Shown here piece by piece: positions 36,665 through 45,606 of a stretch of DNA of 64,000 bases. Below the pieces are notes generated by a model. That model was not told the DNA's origin, made no database searches, and saw nothing but the letters and a program-made list of their open reading frames with translations. The position numbers and the translations under genes were made by a program. The first letter of the stretch is position 1; the number at the start of each line of letters is the position of its first letter. Source of the stretch: Paenibacillus sp. HW567 (lineage in GTDB: Bacteria > Bacillota > Bacilli > Paenibacillales > Paenibacillaceae); assembly GCF_000374185.1 (NCBI RefSeq), contig NZ_KB910518.1, forward strand, positions 3,856,669 to 3,920,668, given 5' to 3'.

Positions 36665-38308
36665 TCATAAGTGAATGCCTTTCTTGCTCTCACTGTAGCT
36701 TCGGCACGCTTCTACCAGCCGGACTGCCGCCGGAAAATGCGAAGCCAGATGAATGTGTGCATAGGCAGCCATGACATTCCCGCAGGAGTAGCCCTCCGGC
36801 TGGCTGCCGCCCCTGCCTTTGCTATCATATGCATAGGTCCAGCCCTCTCCGGCAACAGGTCTCATCAAGGAATAGTGGAATTCATGGCCGCGCAGGCTTT
36901 CCCCCTGCTTCAGCAGCAGGCAATCCTCCCGCGCTGTAACTTCGCGGTAGCCCAGGGCCGCGCGCCGCTCCTGCATGACGGTATGGGCGGGAATAATTCC
37001 GGCCATGGCATGCACAGCCCCGGCGCGGTCCTTGAGGCTGCGGGCCAGCACCATATAGCCGCCGCATTCCGCATACAGCGGCATTTCCGCCGCCGCCGCT
37101 GCCCTGAGGCCGCGCAGGAATGCCGAATTCGCAGCGATCCCGGCGGCGAATTCCTCCGGGAAGCCGCCTCCAAGGTAGATGCCGTCCGCATTCGGCGGAA
37201 TGTCTTCGCCGCTAAGCGGGCTGAACGGGACAAGTTGCGCTCCGGCGCGGACCAGCAGCTCCAGATTATCGGCGTAATAGAAATTAAACGCCGCATCGCG
37301 CGCAACAGCAATGACGGGCGCTCTGTCATTTGCAGCAGATTTGCGACCTATCCGATCCATAGGCGGATTAGGCCGCATTTCTGAGCAGCCGCCACCCGGG
37401 AAGGCTGTTGCCGGGAGCGGCGCTGAGGCCGCGGCTTTCGCTGGCCGGGCTGCTTCGGTGTCCGCTGGCAATACCGCCAGCGGCGCTTGCCCTGCGGCTT
37501 CCGGCAGGCAGTCAGCAGGGGCGGCGGCACCGGGCTGATTCTCCCCCAGCATTGGCATAGCCGGCGCTGGATAGTGCAAGGCGGGCGCTGCCGCAGCAAG
37601 CTCCAGCAGCGCATCCAGATCCGTGCCCTCTGCCAGCAGATCGGCGGCACGGTCAAATAAGGGCTCCAGCTCGCCGCGTTCAACGGCGGGCAGCAGCCCT
37701 AAATGCCGCTCCGGGATATCCAGCCCGCGATCCCGCTCCAGCCAGCCGATGACCGGAACGCCGCAGGCGGCTTCAATCGCGGCTTTGACCGTCCGGTAAT
37801 GGCTGGCACTCCCGCAGCGGTTCACGATTACCGCAGCGATGGAGATATCCCGCTCAAGCTGCTGAAAGCCGAGCACAATCGCCGCGGCGCTGCGGCCCAT
37901 GCTGCGCACGTCCACCACCAGCAGCACCGGACTGCCGGTAAGGATGGCAATCTCCGCCGTTGATCCCGTAAGCGAAGTCGCTTCTTTGCCGTCATATAAC
38001 CCCATAACGCCCTCGATCACCGACACATCGGCTTCCTCGGAGGAACGCAAAAAATACTCCAGCATATAGCTGCTCGAAGTCATCCAGGAATCCAGGTTGC
38101 GTGCGGGACGGCCCGTTGCGGCAGCATGATAAGCCGGATCAATATAATCGGGTCCGCATTTGAAGGCCTGCACTGTAAGTCCGCGCCGGGCTAAAGCCCG
38201 CAGCAGGCCAAGCGTCACCGTGGTTTTGCCCGATCCGCTGCCTGTACCGGCGACGACGAAGCGGGGGCGAAACGCTGGTAGCTGCTGTCGTCCGCTCAGT
38301 TCATTCAT
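36665..38308 (-). CDS. cbiA: Cobyrinate a,c-diamide synthase
   Basis: 547 residues from the ATG at 38308 (GGAGG nine bases before). The N-terminal ATPase domain has the P-loop AGTGSGSGKTTVTLG, FKCGPDYIDP and EGVMGLYDG. The C-terminal glutamine amidotransferase domain has GGGFPEEFA, the Cys in YAECGGYMVL and GHEFHYS. It amidates the a and c side chains of cobyrinate. About 90 Ala/Pro-rich residues separate the two domains (about 245-335), making it longer than usual. It overlaps the cbiG stop by eight bases and is the last gene of the cobalamin operon. Confidence 0.95.
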   Translation of the reverse strand: MNELSGRQQLPAFRPRFVVAGTGSGSGKTTVTLGLLRALARRGLTVQAFKCGPDYIDPAYHAAATGRPARNLDSWMTSSSYMLEYFLRSSEEADVSVIEGVMGLYDGKEATSLTGSTAEIAILTGSPVLLVVDVRSMGRSAAAIVLGFQQLERDISIAAVIVNRCGSASHYRTVKAAIEAACGVPVIGWLERDRGLDIPERHLGLLPAVERGELEPLFDRAADLLAEGTDLDALLELAAAAPALHYPAPAMPMLGENQPGAAAPADCLPEAAGQAPLAVLPADTEAARPAKAAASAPLPATAFPGGGCSEMRPNPPMDRIGRKSAANDRAPVIAVARDAAFNFYYADNLELLVRAGAQLVPFSPLSGEDIPPNADGIYLGGGFPEEFAAGIAANSAFLRGLRAAAAAEMPLYAECGGYMVLARSLKDRAGAVHAMAGIIPAHTVMQERRAALGYREVTAREDCLLLKQGESLRGHEFHYSLMRPVAGEGWTYAYDSKGRGGSQPEGYSCGNVMAAYAHIHLASHFPAAVRLVEACRSYSESKKGIHL

Positions 38309-39416
38309 TTGTTGCTCCCTCCGCTCCGTCATAGTGGACCTTCGCTATAGCGATTGTTGCATTGCCGCTTTTTTTCTTCTTCAGCACAAGCTCCTTCGCA
38401 CCGGAGGACAACAGAGCCGCAGGCTCGCAGACGCCGTAGGCTCCGGTCGCTTTGAATACTGTAGCCGAGGGCTGCTCCAGCGCAACTGTATTCAACTGCT
38501 CCGGTGAATATAAGACCAGCTCCCAGCCATACTTCCCGCACAGGGCTAGCAGACCGGCCTCGTCCCCCTTGATCGCGGCGGTGGCGAGATTGCGGACGCT
38601 TAATAGCGAAAGCCTCAGCTCCGCAAGAGTTTCCAGCACTACAGCTTCCAGCTCCTCCATCGAGGTGCCGCGATTGCAGCCCATGCCAAGAACCAGGCTG
38701 CGCGGACGGTACACTACCGCCCGTTCCCCCAAAGCTGCCGTCTCCCGTTCTGTCAGCAGCCGGTCAGTGACTACAATCGCCGCGCTGAAGGGAGTTTCCT
38801 GCAGCTCTGCCATGCTGCCGCAAAGCCGCACATGCTCCGGCAGTTCAGCTCCCGGCGGCAGCCAGCCGCGCTCGCCGCGCTCCTGCAGGAAGGCCACCGC
38901 CTCCCCGTTAACCACAGCGGCGCTGACCGTCTTCATCGGCGCGAAGCTGTCCGCACGCCAGCCGAATTCCCGGCCCAGCAGGTCCACCGCAAAGGTTCCC
39001 TGCACATCCGAGGCGGTAGTGATCACGGGATGGCTGTCCAGCAGCTCAGCGATCTCCCGCGTAAGGCGGTTGGCACCGCCCAGGTGGCCGGAGAGCATGC
39101 TGATAACATGCTCTCCCTGCTCGTCAATGACGATGACGGCGGGGTCGGTTCTTTTATCCCGGAGCAGCGGCGCTGTCAGCCTTACCGCCGCACCCAGCGA
39201 GAAGAACAGAATGATTCCTTCATAGCGCCGGAACAGCTCCGGCAGCAGCTCTTTGACCGGCCCCTCAAACACATGCCGCGTACCGCCAATCTGCTGTAAT
39301 TCTCCGCTGTACTTGGCGCTGCAATAGACCTCTGTATCCGGCAGCAGCCCGCCCAGCTTAAGCGCCAGCCGGATACCGTTCTTAGTAATAGCGACAGCCG
39401 CGTACCTGTTAGCCAT
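38301..39416 (-). CDS. cbiG: Cobalt-precorrin-5A hydrolase
   Basis: 371 residues from the ATG at 39416, overlapping the cobM stop by eight bases. The N-terminal and central domains contain ILFFSLGAAVRL, DEQGEHVISMLSGHLGGAN and VITTASDVQGT; the C-terminal domain has LVLGMGCNRGTSMEELE and FKATGAYGVCEPAALLSSG. It opens the delta-lactone and releases acetaldehyde, a step found only in the anaerobic (early cobalt) pathway. Confidence 0.94.
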   Translation of the reverse strand: MANRYAAVAITKNGIRLALKLGGLLPDTEVYCSAKYSGELQQIGGTRHVFEGPVKELLPELFRRYEGIILFFSLGAAVRLTAPLLRDKRTDPAVIVIDEQGEHVISMLSGHLGGANRLTREIAELLDSHPVITTASDVQGTFAVDLLGREFGWRADSFAPMKTVSAAVVNGEAVAFLQERGERGWLPPGAELPEHVRLCGSMAELQETPFSAAIVVTDRLLTERETAALGERAVVYRPRSLVLGMGCNRGTSMEELEAVVLETLAELRLSLLSVRNLATAAIKGDEAGLLALCGKYGWELVLYSPEQLNTVALEQPSATVFKATGAYGVCEPAALLSSGAKELVLKKKKSGNATIAIAKVHYDGAEGATNE

Positions 39417-40215
39417 TCTGGTTAATTCCTTCCCGGCAGCCGTGGGTGAATGTCTTATCGTACAGCTTCGAGCGGTGCTGGTCACGATCTATCAGAGCAG
39501 GGTCCAGCGCCCAGCCCGCAAGGATCATCGCATGCATTGTAATGCCTGCTTCGCGCAGATCATCTGCAAGCTTCGCCACCGTGGTCCGCAGTATTTGCTG
39601 GTCCGGCCAGGTGGCCCGCTTCACGACAGCTATCGGCGTATCCGGGCTCCATCCGGCGGCAAGGAATTCCTCCGCCACCTGTCCCGCCAGGGAAGCGCTA
39701 AGGAACAGCGCAACGGTGCAGTGATGCTCCGCCAGGCGGCGGAGCTGCTCACGCTCCGGCACCGGCGTACGCCCTTCGGCGCGGGTCAGGATCACCGTCT
39801 GCGTCAGCTCCGGCACCGTCAGCTCCGCGCCCAGCGCCGCCGCTGAAGCAAACACGGAGCTGACGCCCGGGATGATCTCATAGCTGACACCGCAAAGCTT
39901 CAGCAGCGACATCTGCTCCAGAATGGCGCCGTACATGGACGGATCGCCCGTGTGGACACGGGCCACGCTTTTACCGGATTGTACCGCCGCTGCCATTAGC
40001 TCCACCTGCTGCTCCAGGTCCATGCCCGAGCTTTGCAGCACCTGGGCTCCCGGTTTCGCACTGGCGACCAGTTCCCCGCTGACCAGCGAATCGGCATACA
40101 GCACAACATCTGCCGAACGCAGGATGCGGCTGCCTTTTACCGTAATCAGCTCGGGATCGCCCGGGCCTGCGCCTACAATGTAAACCTTCGCTTCCAGCAT
40201 CGCAGTCTGTGTCAT
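39409..40215 (-). CDS. cobM: Cobalt-precorrin-4 C11-methyltransferase
   Basis: 268 residues (CobM/CbiF). SAM-dependent tetrapyrrole methylase fold: VYIVGAGPGDPELITVKG, VARVHTGDPSMYGAILEQ, YEIIPGVSSVFASAAAL, VILTRAEGRTPVP and the C-terminal PIAVVKRATWPDQ. Its ATG overlaps the cobI stop (ATGA), so coupling is tight. Confidence 0.95.
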   Translation of the reverse strand: MTQTAMLEAKVYIVGAGPGDPELITVKGSRILRSADVVLYADSLVSGELVASAKPGAQVLQSSGMDLEQQVELMAAAVQSGKSVARVHTGDPSMYGAILEQMSLLKLCGVSYEIIPGVSSVFASAAALGAELTVPELTQTVILTRAEGRTPVPEREQLRRLAEHHCTVALFLSASLAGQVAEEFLAAGWSPDTPIAVVKRATWPDQQILRTTVAKLADDLREAGITMHAMILAGWALDPALIDRDQHRSKLYDKTFTHGCREGINQNG

Positions 40216-41087
40216 TTGCTCACCACCATAAGGCTCAAATATTCCAGCTCTTTGCCGCGCAGCTCACGCGCATCCCGCCACACGGTCTCATATGGAGAGG
40301 TCACCTTGGTGACGACGGATGCTTTTCCGCCAAGCCCAAGCTCGTCCAGCACATCCAGCACCAGCTCCAGCACCTTGGCCACCTTCAGAAACACCACTGT
40401 ATCATGCTGGAGCAGCGCCTCCTTCAGGGCCTCACGGTCCTCCGTAGCCGGGATAATCCCCACCCGCTGGTCACCATCCGCCAAAGGCTGTTCAAGCGCA
40501 GCCGCCGCGCCCAGCACCGACGAAATTCCCGGAATCGAAACAATCGGCACACCGGGATGCAGCTCCTGCATCAGCCGGGCCAGGTGAATAAAGGTGCTAT
40601 ACAGATTCGGGTCGCCCTCCGTCACAAAAGCAACGTCCCTGCCCATCTCCAGCTCCTTCCAGCACAGCTCCGCCGTACGGTTCCAGCCGCTTGCAAGCTG
40701 CCCGGGATCTTTGGTCATCGGGAATACGAGCCCAAGCATGATTTTTTCTTCAGCATTGACGTGCATGTCCACAATTTCCTGGGCGTAGGATTTCCCGCCT
40801 TTTCGGGTTGCCGGATAGGCGATCACCGGACATTCCTGCAACAAACGGCACGCTTTGAGTGTAATCAGCTCAGGATCACCCGGCCCCACACCCACACCGT
40901 ACAGGGTACCAAGGGCATGGGGAGTCAGCTTTTTGTGTGCGGGCGTGTGCTCATCAACAGCATCATACAGAATGCTTGCGGCCTGCATTGCCGCTTCAGC
41001 GGACAATTTTTCAGTATTGGGCTGGTCATTCACAGGCTGCTGCCGCAGTCCTGGCGCGCCTCCGGTTTCAGTCATTGTCATCATCAT
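40212..41087 (-). CDS. cobI: Precorrin-2/cobalt-factor II C20-methyltransferase
   Basis: 291 residues (CobI/CbiL) with GTLYGVGVGPGDPELITLKA, VIAYPATRKGG, VAFVTEGDPNLYSTFIHL and SIPGISSVLGAAAAL. The methylase fold begins only at about residue 60; the preceding stretch is a low-complexity extension. It follows a 281-base gap filled by repeat element copy B, so it may be transcribed from upstream through the element. Confidence 0.94.
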   Translation of the reverse strand: MMMTMTETGGAPGLRQQPVNDQPNTEKLSAEAAMQAASILYDAVDEHTPAHKKLTPHALGTLYGVGVGPGDPELITLKACRLLQECPVIAYPATRKGGKSYAQEIVDMHVNAEEKIMLGLVFPMTKDPGQLASGWNRTAELCWKELEMGRDVAFVTEGDPNLYSTFIHLARLMQELHPGVPIVSIPGISSVLGAAAALEQPLADGDQRVGIIPATEDREALKEALLQHDTVVFLKVAKVLELVLDVLDELGLGGKASVVTKVTSPYETVWRDARELRGKELEYLSLMVVSK

Positions 41088-41155
41088 CCCGTTCCCCTCC
41101 TTATGTTGAAGTTATGTAAATATGATCCAGGAACCCCTGGCGGTTATAGTAAAAA

Positions 41156-41341
41156 TAAATGTATTTGCTGCAGCTAAAAGGATACGAATGAACAGATCGG
41201 CGGCGATTGTTGCATTCTGTACATTTATAAATGGCGGAAGCTGCTCTTTTCCACAGATAATAGCTTTATAAATGTACGAAATACAATTATCTGGTGATAG
41301 TGTCCAAAAAGCACCTTTTTAGTTGCAGGAAGTGCAATTAA
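41156..41341. repeat. Four-unit 51/62/51 repeat element, copy B
   Basis: Units on the minus strand start at 41338, 41287, 41225 and 41174, distances 51, 62 and 51. The outer left unit shares GCTGCA with unit 4 of copy A. It fills the gap between cbiET and cobI; no other signal is seen in 41088-41368. Confidence 0.8.
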
Positions 41342-41368
41342 CGGTTTGGGTACTTCCGCAAAATAAAC

Positions 41369-42595
41369 CTATTCCCCCGGGCGGCCGCTGATCACGTATA
41401 CCGGGTTCATCCCCTCAAACCGGGTCATGCCAAGGATTGCCTTGCCGCGTGAAGCCTGAAGCTGTGTTACTTCTGTTGCCATTCCCGCGAGCTTCAGCGC
41501 CTCCATACCGGCATGCAGCGTCTCAATCGTAATCGCCCCGATGACAATCCGCCCTTCCGGCCGCAGTCGCCGGGCGCAGAGCGCAATAATGCTCCGCAGT
41601 TCGCCTCCGCTGCCCCCGATAAACACTGCATCCGGGTCCGGCAGCAGCTCCAGCCCCTGCGGGGCTTTGGCGTGGATGATTTCGAAATCGGCGCGGAACT
41701 TCCGGCGGTTCGCTTCCATGTTGGGCAGATTGTCCGCTTCTTTTTCCAAGGCGTATATCTTCCCGAGACGGGCGATGCGCGCACATTCCGCCGCTACCGC
41801 GCCGGAGCCGGAGCCGATGTCCCAGACTACCGCATCCTCGGCCAGATTCAGCTCCGACAGGACAAGCGCGCGCACCTCGCGCTTCGTGATCAGCCCCTTC
41901 TCCGGTCGCCGCTGGTGGAAAGCTTCGTCCGGATAAGCGAAACCGCGCCGCCCGGCGGGTGCGCTTCCCGGCTTCCGCCGCAGAATGACCACATTCAGCG
42001 GGGCAAAGGTCCCTTGTTCCAGTTCATCCAGCTCCCAGAACCGGCAAATTTCCCCGCTCCCGCCCAGCCGCTCGCAGACGAATGCTTCATATTCCGTCAT
42101 TTTGAACTCGCGCAAATAAGCGCCGATTGCCGCCGGTGTATTGATCTCGTCGGTCAGCAGTGCGATCTTGTGCCTGCCGTCCATCCGCTGCGCCAGACCA
42201 CGGATCGGACGTCCGTGCAGACTGATCAGTTCCGCATCCTGCCAGCTATCCCCCAGCCTCGCAAAAGCAAGCTGAACGCTGCTGTAATGCGGAATGACCT
42301 CAACATTCTCCGGCCCGAACCGGCGGACCAGATACCCGGCAATGCCAAAGAACAGCGGGTCCCCCGACGCCAGCACCACCGTCCGCCGCTCTCTCCACAC
42401 TTCCTCCAGCTTGTCGGCAAACGCCCTCAGACCGTTCTTCAGAACGATTTTTTCGCCTTGATAGCCGCTGAAAAAAGACAGTTGCCTCTCCCCGCCGAGC
42501 AGCACCTCGCTCCTCTGCACCTTGCTCAGACTGTCCGGCGTCAGCCCCCCGGCCCCGTCCTCGCCGATGCCAATAATATAAATGATGTCAGCCAC
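41369..42595 (-). CDS. cobL: Precorrin-6Y C5,15-methyltransferase (decarboxylating), CbiE-CbiT fusion
   Basis: 408 residues. The N-terminal CbiE-type methylase (about 1-200) has IYIIGIGEDGAGGLTPDSL and VLASGDPLFFGI. The C-terminal Rossmann methyltransferase CbiT (about 225-408) has VWDIGSGSGAVAAECAR and FIGGSGGEL. It methylates C5 and C15 and removes the acetate decarboxylation carbon at C12. The ATG lies inside the end of cbiD (eight-base overlap). Confidence 0.95.
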   Translation of the reverse strand: MADIIYIIGIGEDGAGGLTPDSLSKVQRSEVLLGGERQLSFFSGYQGEKIVLKNGLRAFADKLEEVWRERRTVVLASGDPLFFGIAGYLVRRFGPENVEVIPHYSSVQLAFARLGDSWQDAELISLHGRPIRGLAQRMDGRHKIALLTDEINTPAAIGAYLREFKMTEYEAFVCERLGGSGEICRFWELDELEQGTFAPLNVVILRRKPGSAPAGRRGFAYPDEAFHQRRPEKGLITKREVRALVLSELNLAEDAVVWDIGSGSGAVAAECARIARLGKIYALEKEADNLPNMEANRRKFRADFEIIHAKAPQGLELLPDPDAVFIGGSGGELRSIIALCARRLRPEGRIVIGAITIETLHAGMEALKLAGMATEVTQLQASRGKAILGMTRFEGMNPVYVISGRPGE

Positions 42596-43961
42596 AAATT
42601 TCCGCCCTTCCCAGCACTCGGCCCTTCATCGTGATCAATACCATCTCCACGGTCATATCCCCATTCATATGCTTCAGGCAATGCCGGCAGGCATGCAAGC
42701 ACAATTGTTCAAAAAAACCGTCATTCCCGGCCTCCGTCATCAGATCCACGACCTGGGACGCTGTATTGGCAGCGGCAATCTCCTGCACCAGCCCCTCATC
42801 TGCTCCCGATTCCGCCGCTATCCGGGCAAGAAAGCCGAAATCTACCGGCGCATTTTTGGAGTGGATCAGCATGGCCCCTTGCGCCACCTTCGAGTACTTG
42901 CCTGCCATGCCTACGAGCGTGACTTTCGTGATTCCATAGGCTTTGGCATGCTCCAGCGAGAAGCCTACATATTCGCCCATTTGGATAAAAGCTTCCTCCG
43001 GCAGCGCGGCGAACATGCCTTGCGCATATTTCTCACTGCTGCCGCCAGTGGTCAAAACAATATGCTTGTTCCCCATCGCCGCCGCCACTGAAACCGCCTG
43101 CACCACGCTTGCCTTGTAAGCCTCTGTGGAGAACGGCGTCACTACGCCGCGCGTGCCAAGAATAGAGATCCCGCCAAGAATGCCGAGCCGCGGATTCAGT
43201 GTCTTCCGCGCGATGGCTTCTCCTTCCGGCACACTGATCACCACCCGCAGCCCCAAGGCCGCACCATGATCCTCCAGCACCTCGGACACAGCCTCCTGAA
43301 TCATGCGCCGGGGCACAGGATTAATCGCCGCTTCCCCGACCGCCACCGGCAATCCCGGCTTGGTGACTCTCCCGACACCTTTGCCTCCGTCAATCTCCAC
43401 GCCGGGAGAATCGCGCCAGCTTACAGCCGCCTCAATCCTGGCCTGATGGGTGGCATCCGGGTCATCCCCGGCATCCTTCACCGTTGCACAGACCGCCCAT
43501 GTTTCGCCGTATCGCTGCCAGCCGGTCAGCTCGAAGGTGTGCCGGAAGCCTGCCGGCAGATTTATTTCCACAGTCTGCGGAGCCTCGCCTGTGATGAGCA
43601 GAAGCGCTGCACCTTTGGCGGCTGCGGCAGCACAGGCGCCGGTGGTGTAGCCCCTGCGCAGCGGTGCCGGGGCACTGGCGGCAGCGGATTCTTGGCCGAT
43701 GCCGGGGTCCCCGGCGACGCCAGTGGCCTTGGGGCTGGGCGGTGTCGGCACACCGTCAGCAGCCCCAAGGCCGCCGGAAGCTGTACCGCTGCATGATGCT
43801 GACGCACTGCCGGCACTCCCGCCGCTGGTTAGCGCGGAGGAGGGCAGCAACGCTTGCTTGTTCTGCTGCTCCGCTGCACTCTGGCCCCTGCGGCTTGGCT
43901 TCGAATCCTGAGACCTTTTCAGCCCGGGCAAATCCAGTGACTTCTGACATTCCAAGGCCAT
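42588..43961 (-). CDS. cbiD: Cobalt-precorrin-5B C1-methyltransferase
   Basis: 457 residues. The CbiD core starts near 103 with RRGYTTGACAAAAAKGAA and includes DPDATHQARIEAAV, GGKGVGRVTKPGLP, ILGTRGVVTPFS, VLTTGGSSEKYA and KYSKVAQGAMLIHS. About 100 Ser/Gly/Ala-rich residues precede it. AAGGAG five bases before the ATG at 43961 supports the long form, although a shorter start inside cannot be excluded. CbiD is specific to the anaerobic pathway. Confidence 0.94.
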   Translation of the reverse strand: MALECQKSLDLPGLKRSQDSKPSRRGQSAAEQQNKQALLPSSALTSGGSAGSASASCSGTASGGLGAADGVPTPPSPKATGVAGDPGIGQESAAASAPAPLRRGYTTGACAAAAAKGAALLLITGEAPQTVEINLPAGFRHTFELTGWQRYGETWAVCATVKDAGDDPDATHQARIEAAVSWRDSPGVEIDGGKGVGRVTKPGLPVAVGEAAINPVPRRMIQEAVSEVLEDHGAALGLRVVISVPEGEAIARKTLNPRLGILGGISILGTRGVVTPFSTEAYKASVVQAVSVAAAMGNKHIVLTTGGSSEKYAQGMFAALPEEAFIQMGEYVGFSLEHAKAYGITKVTLVGMAGKYSKVAQGAMLIHSKNAPVDFGFLARIAAESGADEGLVQEIAAANTASQVVDLMTEAGNDGFFEQLCLHACRHCLKHMNGDMTVEMVLITMKGRVLGRAEICG

Positions 43962-44008
43962 CAGCTCTCCTTGCTGCTATTAGATGTAATTCTTTTTCAT
44001 TAGCTGCA

Positions 44009-44680
44009 TCAGCCCTGATTCTGCAATTCCGCCGCTTGGCGGACAGCCAGCAGACTCAAGGCGTTGACTGCCGCGACAACAACCGTGCTGCCGCCTTTGC
44101 GTCCAATATTCGTGATATACGGGATGTCCAGCTTGCGCAGCTCATCCTTGGACTCCGCTGCAGATACGAATCCAACCGGCATGCCGATTACAAGCCCCGG
44201 CCGCGCTGCCCCGTCTTTTACCAGACGAATCAATTCCAGCAGCGCCGTAGGCGCATTGCCGATCACATAGATGCCGCCCGGCGCTTCGGCGCAGGCTTTG
44301 CGGATTGCGAGAATCGCGCGGGTTGCCCCCAGCTCCTTCGCCTGCTCAACAACATCCGGATCAGAGATATGCACTCTAACCTCGCCGCCATATCTGTGAA
44401 TCCGTTCCTTGGCGATCCCGGCCTCCACCATCCGCACATCGGCAATAACCGGTTCCCCCCGCAAAATAGCGGCAATGCCCGCTTCAATCGCCTTGGGATG
44501 AAACACCAGACTCCGTCCCAGCTCAAAGTCGGCAGAGGCGTGAATGATCCGCTGCACCACCGGATACTGCATTGCAGAAAAATCATGCGCTCCCAGTTCC
44601 TCGGTAATCATCTGAAAACTCAAGCTCTCGATCTCCTGCGGCTGCACTGTAAGCGGCTTAAATTCCGTGCCAAACTCCAT
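44009..44680 (-). CDS. cbiC: Cobalt-precorrin-8 methylmutase
   Basis: 223 residues from the ATG at 44680 (AGAGGGA before it). Family marks: VVQRIIHASADFEL with the catalytic His, EPVIADVRMVEAGI, AIVIGNAPTALL-like segment (YVIGNAPTALLELI) and GMPVGFVSAAESKDEL. It moves a methyl group from C11 to C12 to give hydrogenobyrinate/cobyrinate. It begins after a 144-base gap behind cobK. Confidence 0.95.
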   Translation of the reverse strand: MEFGTEFKPLTVQPQEIESLSFQMITEELGAHDFSAMQYPVVQRIIHASADFELGRSLVFHPKAIEAGIAAILRGEPVIADVRMVEAGIAKERIHRYGGEVRVHISDPDVVEQAKELGATRAILAIRKACAEAPGGIYVIGNAPTALLELIRLVKDGAARPGLVIGMPVGFVSAAESKDELRKLDIPYITNIGRKGGSTVVVAAVNALSLLAVRQAAELQNQG

Positions 44681-44824
44681 GTCTATCCCTCTTTTCTGCA
44701 ACGATAACATCTACGGACAGCAAAGCGCACGGCCATCCGGCTTTCCACTCTATTCAAGCGGCGTTTCTGAGGCCGATCTCCTTAAAATAAGCTTACGGTC
44801 TGACCGGCAGCATTTTTCCCCCGC

Positions 44825-45601
44825 CTATTCCAGCGCCCTCGCTACTGCATCCGAAATTCCGGTAAAAGAATCATAGACCTCGCCATATGCTCCAAAAGCA
44901 GTCCCCGGACGTGCAATCAAAATCACATACAGCCCCATATCAAGCGCCGCATGCACCTTCTCATCCACGGAGCCTTCTGCACCGCTCTCTTTGGTAATCA
45001 TGACCTGTGTGCCGTACTGCCGGTACAGTGCCTCATTCAATTCACGGGAAAAAGGCCCCTGCAAAGCAATGATATTGCGCTGCTCAATCCGAAGTGAGAG
45101 GCATTTACGTATATTCTCCAGACAAGGCAGCAGCCGGACCGTCAGACGAATACCGGGATCGCCCAGCAGCTCCTTGGTGAAGATCTCCAGCGTTTTTCCA
45201 CCCGTGGTCAGCATGACCGAGCCTTTCAGTTCCTTGGCTTTGCGCGCAGCCTCTTCATAAGAGTGTACAACAATCAGCTTAGGCTGGCTGTCATATTGGA
45301 TACTGCGCCGCTCGTAGCGAAAATACGGCAGGCCCAGTGCAGCCGCTGCACCCATTGCGTTCACATGAGCCTCCAGCGCAAACGGGTGGCTTGCGTCTAC
45401 TACAGCACGGCAGCCCCGCTCCTGCAAAAAAGAGCGCAGCCCCTGCTGATCCAGCCGGCCGACGCGGCTCCTGATGCCTACGTCCGTCAGGCGCTCTGCT
45501 GCGCTGGGCGTTACAACGGAAGCCAGCAGCGGCAAGTCCCGCTCCGCCAAATGCAGCGCCAGATCACGGGCATCTCCCGTCCCGCACAGCATAAATATCA
45601 T
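44825..45601 (-). CDS. cobK: Precorrin-6A reductase
   Basis: 258 residues (CobK/CbiJ). The NADPH-binding N-terminus is MIFMLCGTGDARDLALHLAE; VVDASHPFA, LTTGGKTLEIF and ITKESGAEGSVDEKVHAA follow in family order. It reduces the C18-C19 double bond of the macrocycle. The ATG is five bases after the stop of the large fusion gene. Confidence 0.93.
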   Translation of the reverse strand: MIFMLCGTGDARDLALHLAERDLPLLASVVTPSAAERLTDVGIRSRVGRLDQQGLRSFLQERGCRAVVDASHPFALEAHVNAMGAAAALGLPYFRYERRSIQYDSQPKLIVVHSYEEAARKAKELKGSVMLTTGGKTLEIFTKELLGDPGIRLTVRLLPCLENIRKCLSLRIEQRNIIALQGPFSRELNEALYRQYGTQVMITKESGAEGSVDEKVHAALDMGLYVILIARPGTAFGAYGEVYDSFTGISDAVARALE

Positions 45602-45606
45602 CGCGG

